Under the pieces are notes generated by a model. That model searched no databases, was not told the origin of the DNA, and was given only the letters and a program-made list of their open reading frames with translations. Position numbers and translations under genes: made by a program. A stretch of DNA of 6,772 nt from Rhodospirillaceae bacterium (GTDB lineage Bacteria > Pseudomonadota > Alphaproteobacteria > Dongiales > Dongiaceae), in NCBI GenBank assembly GCA_016794075.1, contig JAEUKU010000059.1, positions 1 to 6,772 on the forward strand, in the 5' to 3' direction. This document shows, piece by piece, positions 5,508 to 6,772 of the stretch; within the stretch, counting starts at the first letter, position 1; every line of letters starts with the position of its first letter.

Positions 5508-6560
5508 ATGGCCTCAGCGACGAACGTCTGCATCCTCAATGACACGTCGGAATGGTACCACTGGGGCTGCCATGGCTCCTCGCTGGGCCTGCGTGGGCTG
5601 GTTGATCGCCGGTTCCAGCCGGAAACGATCACGATCGTGCCGATCAAGATGAGCTATGCGCCCTCGCATCTGCCCGAGACGCCGGAAGAGATGAGCGACC
5701 TGCGCAGTGCCGAGGCTTTCCTGAAGACCTGGCCCGCGGCGCAATCCCTGATCGAGGCCGACGGGATCGTCATCAACGGCGAAGGCACCTTGCACGGCTT
5801 CGCCGCGCACGTGAAACGGCTGCTCTTCATCATGGCAATCTGCGGCAGGGTGCTGAACAAACGCGTGCACCTGGTCAACCACAGCGTCTTCCCGCCGGTC
5901 GGCGATCCCGCCGCGCTCGCATTCTACCGCGCCGCCTATCACAGCGCGCACCATGTGGCGGTGCGCGAATCCGACAGCCTCCGGATCCTGCGCGAGCGCT
6001 TCGGGCTGGCGGCGCGGCTCGCCTTCGATTGCCTGCCGCTGACGCTGGAGAGCGCGGCGCTGCAGCCGCGCCGGGATGGTGCCGACTACGCCGTCATCAC
6101 CGGCACCTCGGCGATGGACGAGGCGCGGTTCGGCGTGCTGAAGGCCGGAACCATGCGCCTGGTGCGGGCCGGGCTGCGGGTGATCTGGCTGCTGGGCGCG
6201 CCGAAGAACCCGGCGACCGACGAGGCCGATCAGGCCAGGCTTTGCGCGGCGCCGCTCGGGGCGGAGGTCGTCGCCGCGTCCAGCTTCGAGGAATGGGCGC
6301 GCCTGATCCGCGACGCGCGCTTCGTCTTCTCCGGCCGGTTTCACTACGTGATCGCGCGGCTCTGCCTTGGCGGGCCCTTCGTTTCTTATGGCGGCAACAC
6401 GCCGAAGATCGCGGCGATGCTGCGCGACCTCAACCTGCCCGGCCTGCTGGTCGAAGCGGAGGCGGATGCGGTCCCGACGATCGACCTCGCCAACCGGATC
6501 GCCTTCCCGCCACGTGCGGCCGAACTCGCGGAACGCGCGCGGGCGAATATGGAATCCTAG
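5508..6560 (+). CDS. Polysaccharide pyruvyl transferase family protein
   Basis: A 350-residue protein of the polysaccharide pyruvyl transferase family (PF04230), whose characterised members (CsaB, WcaK type) transfer pyruvate from phosphoenolpyruvate to sugars of surface polysaccharides. Visible motifs, in order: an N-terminal strand-loop NVCILNDTS then HWGCHGSS (6-25); GIVINGEGTLHG (86-97), resembling the family's GGG.L loop; VRESDSLRILRERFGL (152-167), matching the family's vRD..S...l...g segment; and SGRFHYVIARL then GGPFVSYGGNTPK (275-300), the conserved R.H..i.A...G.P element. There is no signal peptide or membrane segment, so it is cytoplasmic. It has its own promoter and Shine-Dalgarno, and no glycosyltransferase or exopolysaccharide genes are nearby. 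Orphan relatives may act on other glycans or have other roles, so the exact reaction is unassigned. Its stop overlaps that of moeA. Confidence 0.82.
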   Translation: MASATNVCILNDTSEWYHWGCHGSSLGLRGLVDRRFQPETITIVPIKMSYAPSHLPETPEEMSDLRSAEAFLKTWPAAQSLIEADGIVINGEGTLHGFAAHVKRLLFIMAICGRVLNKRVHLVNHSVFPPVGDPAALAFYRAAYHSAHHVAVRESDSLRILRERFGLAARLAFDCLPLTLESAALQPRRDGADYAVITGTSAMDEARFGVLKAGTMRLVRAGLRVIWLLGAPKNPATDEADQARLCAAPLGAEVVAASSFEEWARLIRDARFVFSGRFHYVIARLCLGGPFVSYGGNTPKIAAMLRDLNLPGLLVEAEADAVPTIDLANRIAFPPRAAELAERARANMES

Positions 6561-6772
6561 ATCGACAGGCAGCCGCCGCCCAGCATCAGCACCTCCACCG
6601 GCTCGCCGGCTTCCGCGGCCGGGGCGTGCGGCTGGCGGATGATCAGGCAATCGGCGGAGGCGAGGAGGGACAGCATGGCGCTGTCCTGCTTGTCGAACGG
6701 CGTGACCACGGCGCGGCCGCCGGCATCGACCGAAAGGTGGGCGCGGAGATAGTCCTGACGCTGGTCGTTGGC
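6557..6772 (-). CDS. moeA: Molybdopterin molybdenumtransferase MoeA, C-terminal fragment
   Basis: The last 71 codons plus TAG stop of a minus-strand gene that enters from the right edge. MoeA inserts molybdate into adenylylated molybdopterin in the cytoplasm, completing molybdenum cofactor. The fragment matches the C-terminal beta-barrel domain (MoeA_C, PF03454): NDQRQDYLRAHL (fragment residues 2-13), QDSAMLSLLASADCLII (29-45) and AGEPVEVLML (55-64), ending GGGCLSI. The R..YLRA..., QDS..L..LA.AD.L and .G..V.V.. patterns are typical of this domain. The rest of the gene, normally about 400 codons, lies outside the window. It is convergent with the pyruvyl transferase-like gene and unlikely to be functionally linked to it. 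Confidence 0.88.
   Translation of the reverse strand, partial: ANDQRQDYLRAHLSVDAGGRAVVTPFDKQDSAMLSLLASADCLIIRQPHAPAAEAGEPVEVLMLGGGCLSI

Noticed and set aside
5514..6650. A 378-codon minus-strand open frame opposite the pyruvyl transferase-like gene
   Set aside because: It spans the stop junction and overlaps moeA in a different frame; composition is Arg/Gly/Gln-rich with no family resemblance.
1..6772. A previously undescribed defence, mobile or RNA-based system
   Set aside because: All substantial genes belong to recognised metabolic or transport families. No repeat arrays, transposases, integrases, reverse transcriptases, nucleases or structured RNA families are seen.

Overview
The window reads as GC-rich alphaproteobacterial chromosome, plausibly Rhodospirillales-like. 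This is inferred from strong G/C third-position bias, purine-rich Shine-Dalgarno sites and Gram-negative Sec signal peptides; no marker gene fixes the taxon. No RNA genes, CRISPR, insertion sequences or phage genes are visible.

Layout. Positions 1-5263 hold a minus-strand operon, transcribed right to left: a DppC-type permease (4415-5263), a DppB-type permease (3495-4415), two tandem paralogous periplasmic family 5 solute-binding proteins (1839-3455 and 184-1788), and the first 57 codons of an acetamidase/formamidase-family enzyme (start at 173, running off the left edge). Junctions are tight: a 1-nt TGATG overlap, then gaps of 39, 50 and 10 nt. The ATPase subunits are not in the window. A divergent 244-bp region (5264-5507) separates this operon from a plus-strand gene for a polysaccharide pyruvyl transferase-family protein (5508-6560). 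That region carries a near-perfect 13-bp dyad close to the operon and a good sigma70-like promoter for the plus-strand gene. The plus-strand gene meets the 3' end of moeA (minus strand, 6557-6772, partial), and their stop codons share a CTAG palindrome.

Function. The operon encodes the membrane channel and two alternative receptors of a peptide/nickel-type ABC importer. The co-transcribed amidase suggests, by inference only, that the cargo or its breakdown product is an amide or small nitrogenous compound. The receptors are about 55% identical by my own count and align without gaps over their first 410 residues. They therefore look like a gene duplication with possible ligand divergence, feeding one channel. 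A perfect 10-bp hairpin between them could set their relative mRNA levels. The pyruvyl transferase-like gene and moeA appear functionally unrelated to the importer.

I found no convincing new multi-gene system. The points most worth a second look are the duplicated receptors tied to an amidase, the two inverted repeats, and the isolated pyruvyl transferase-like gene.
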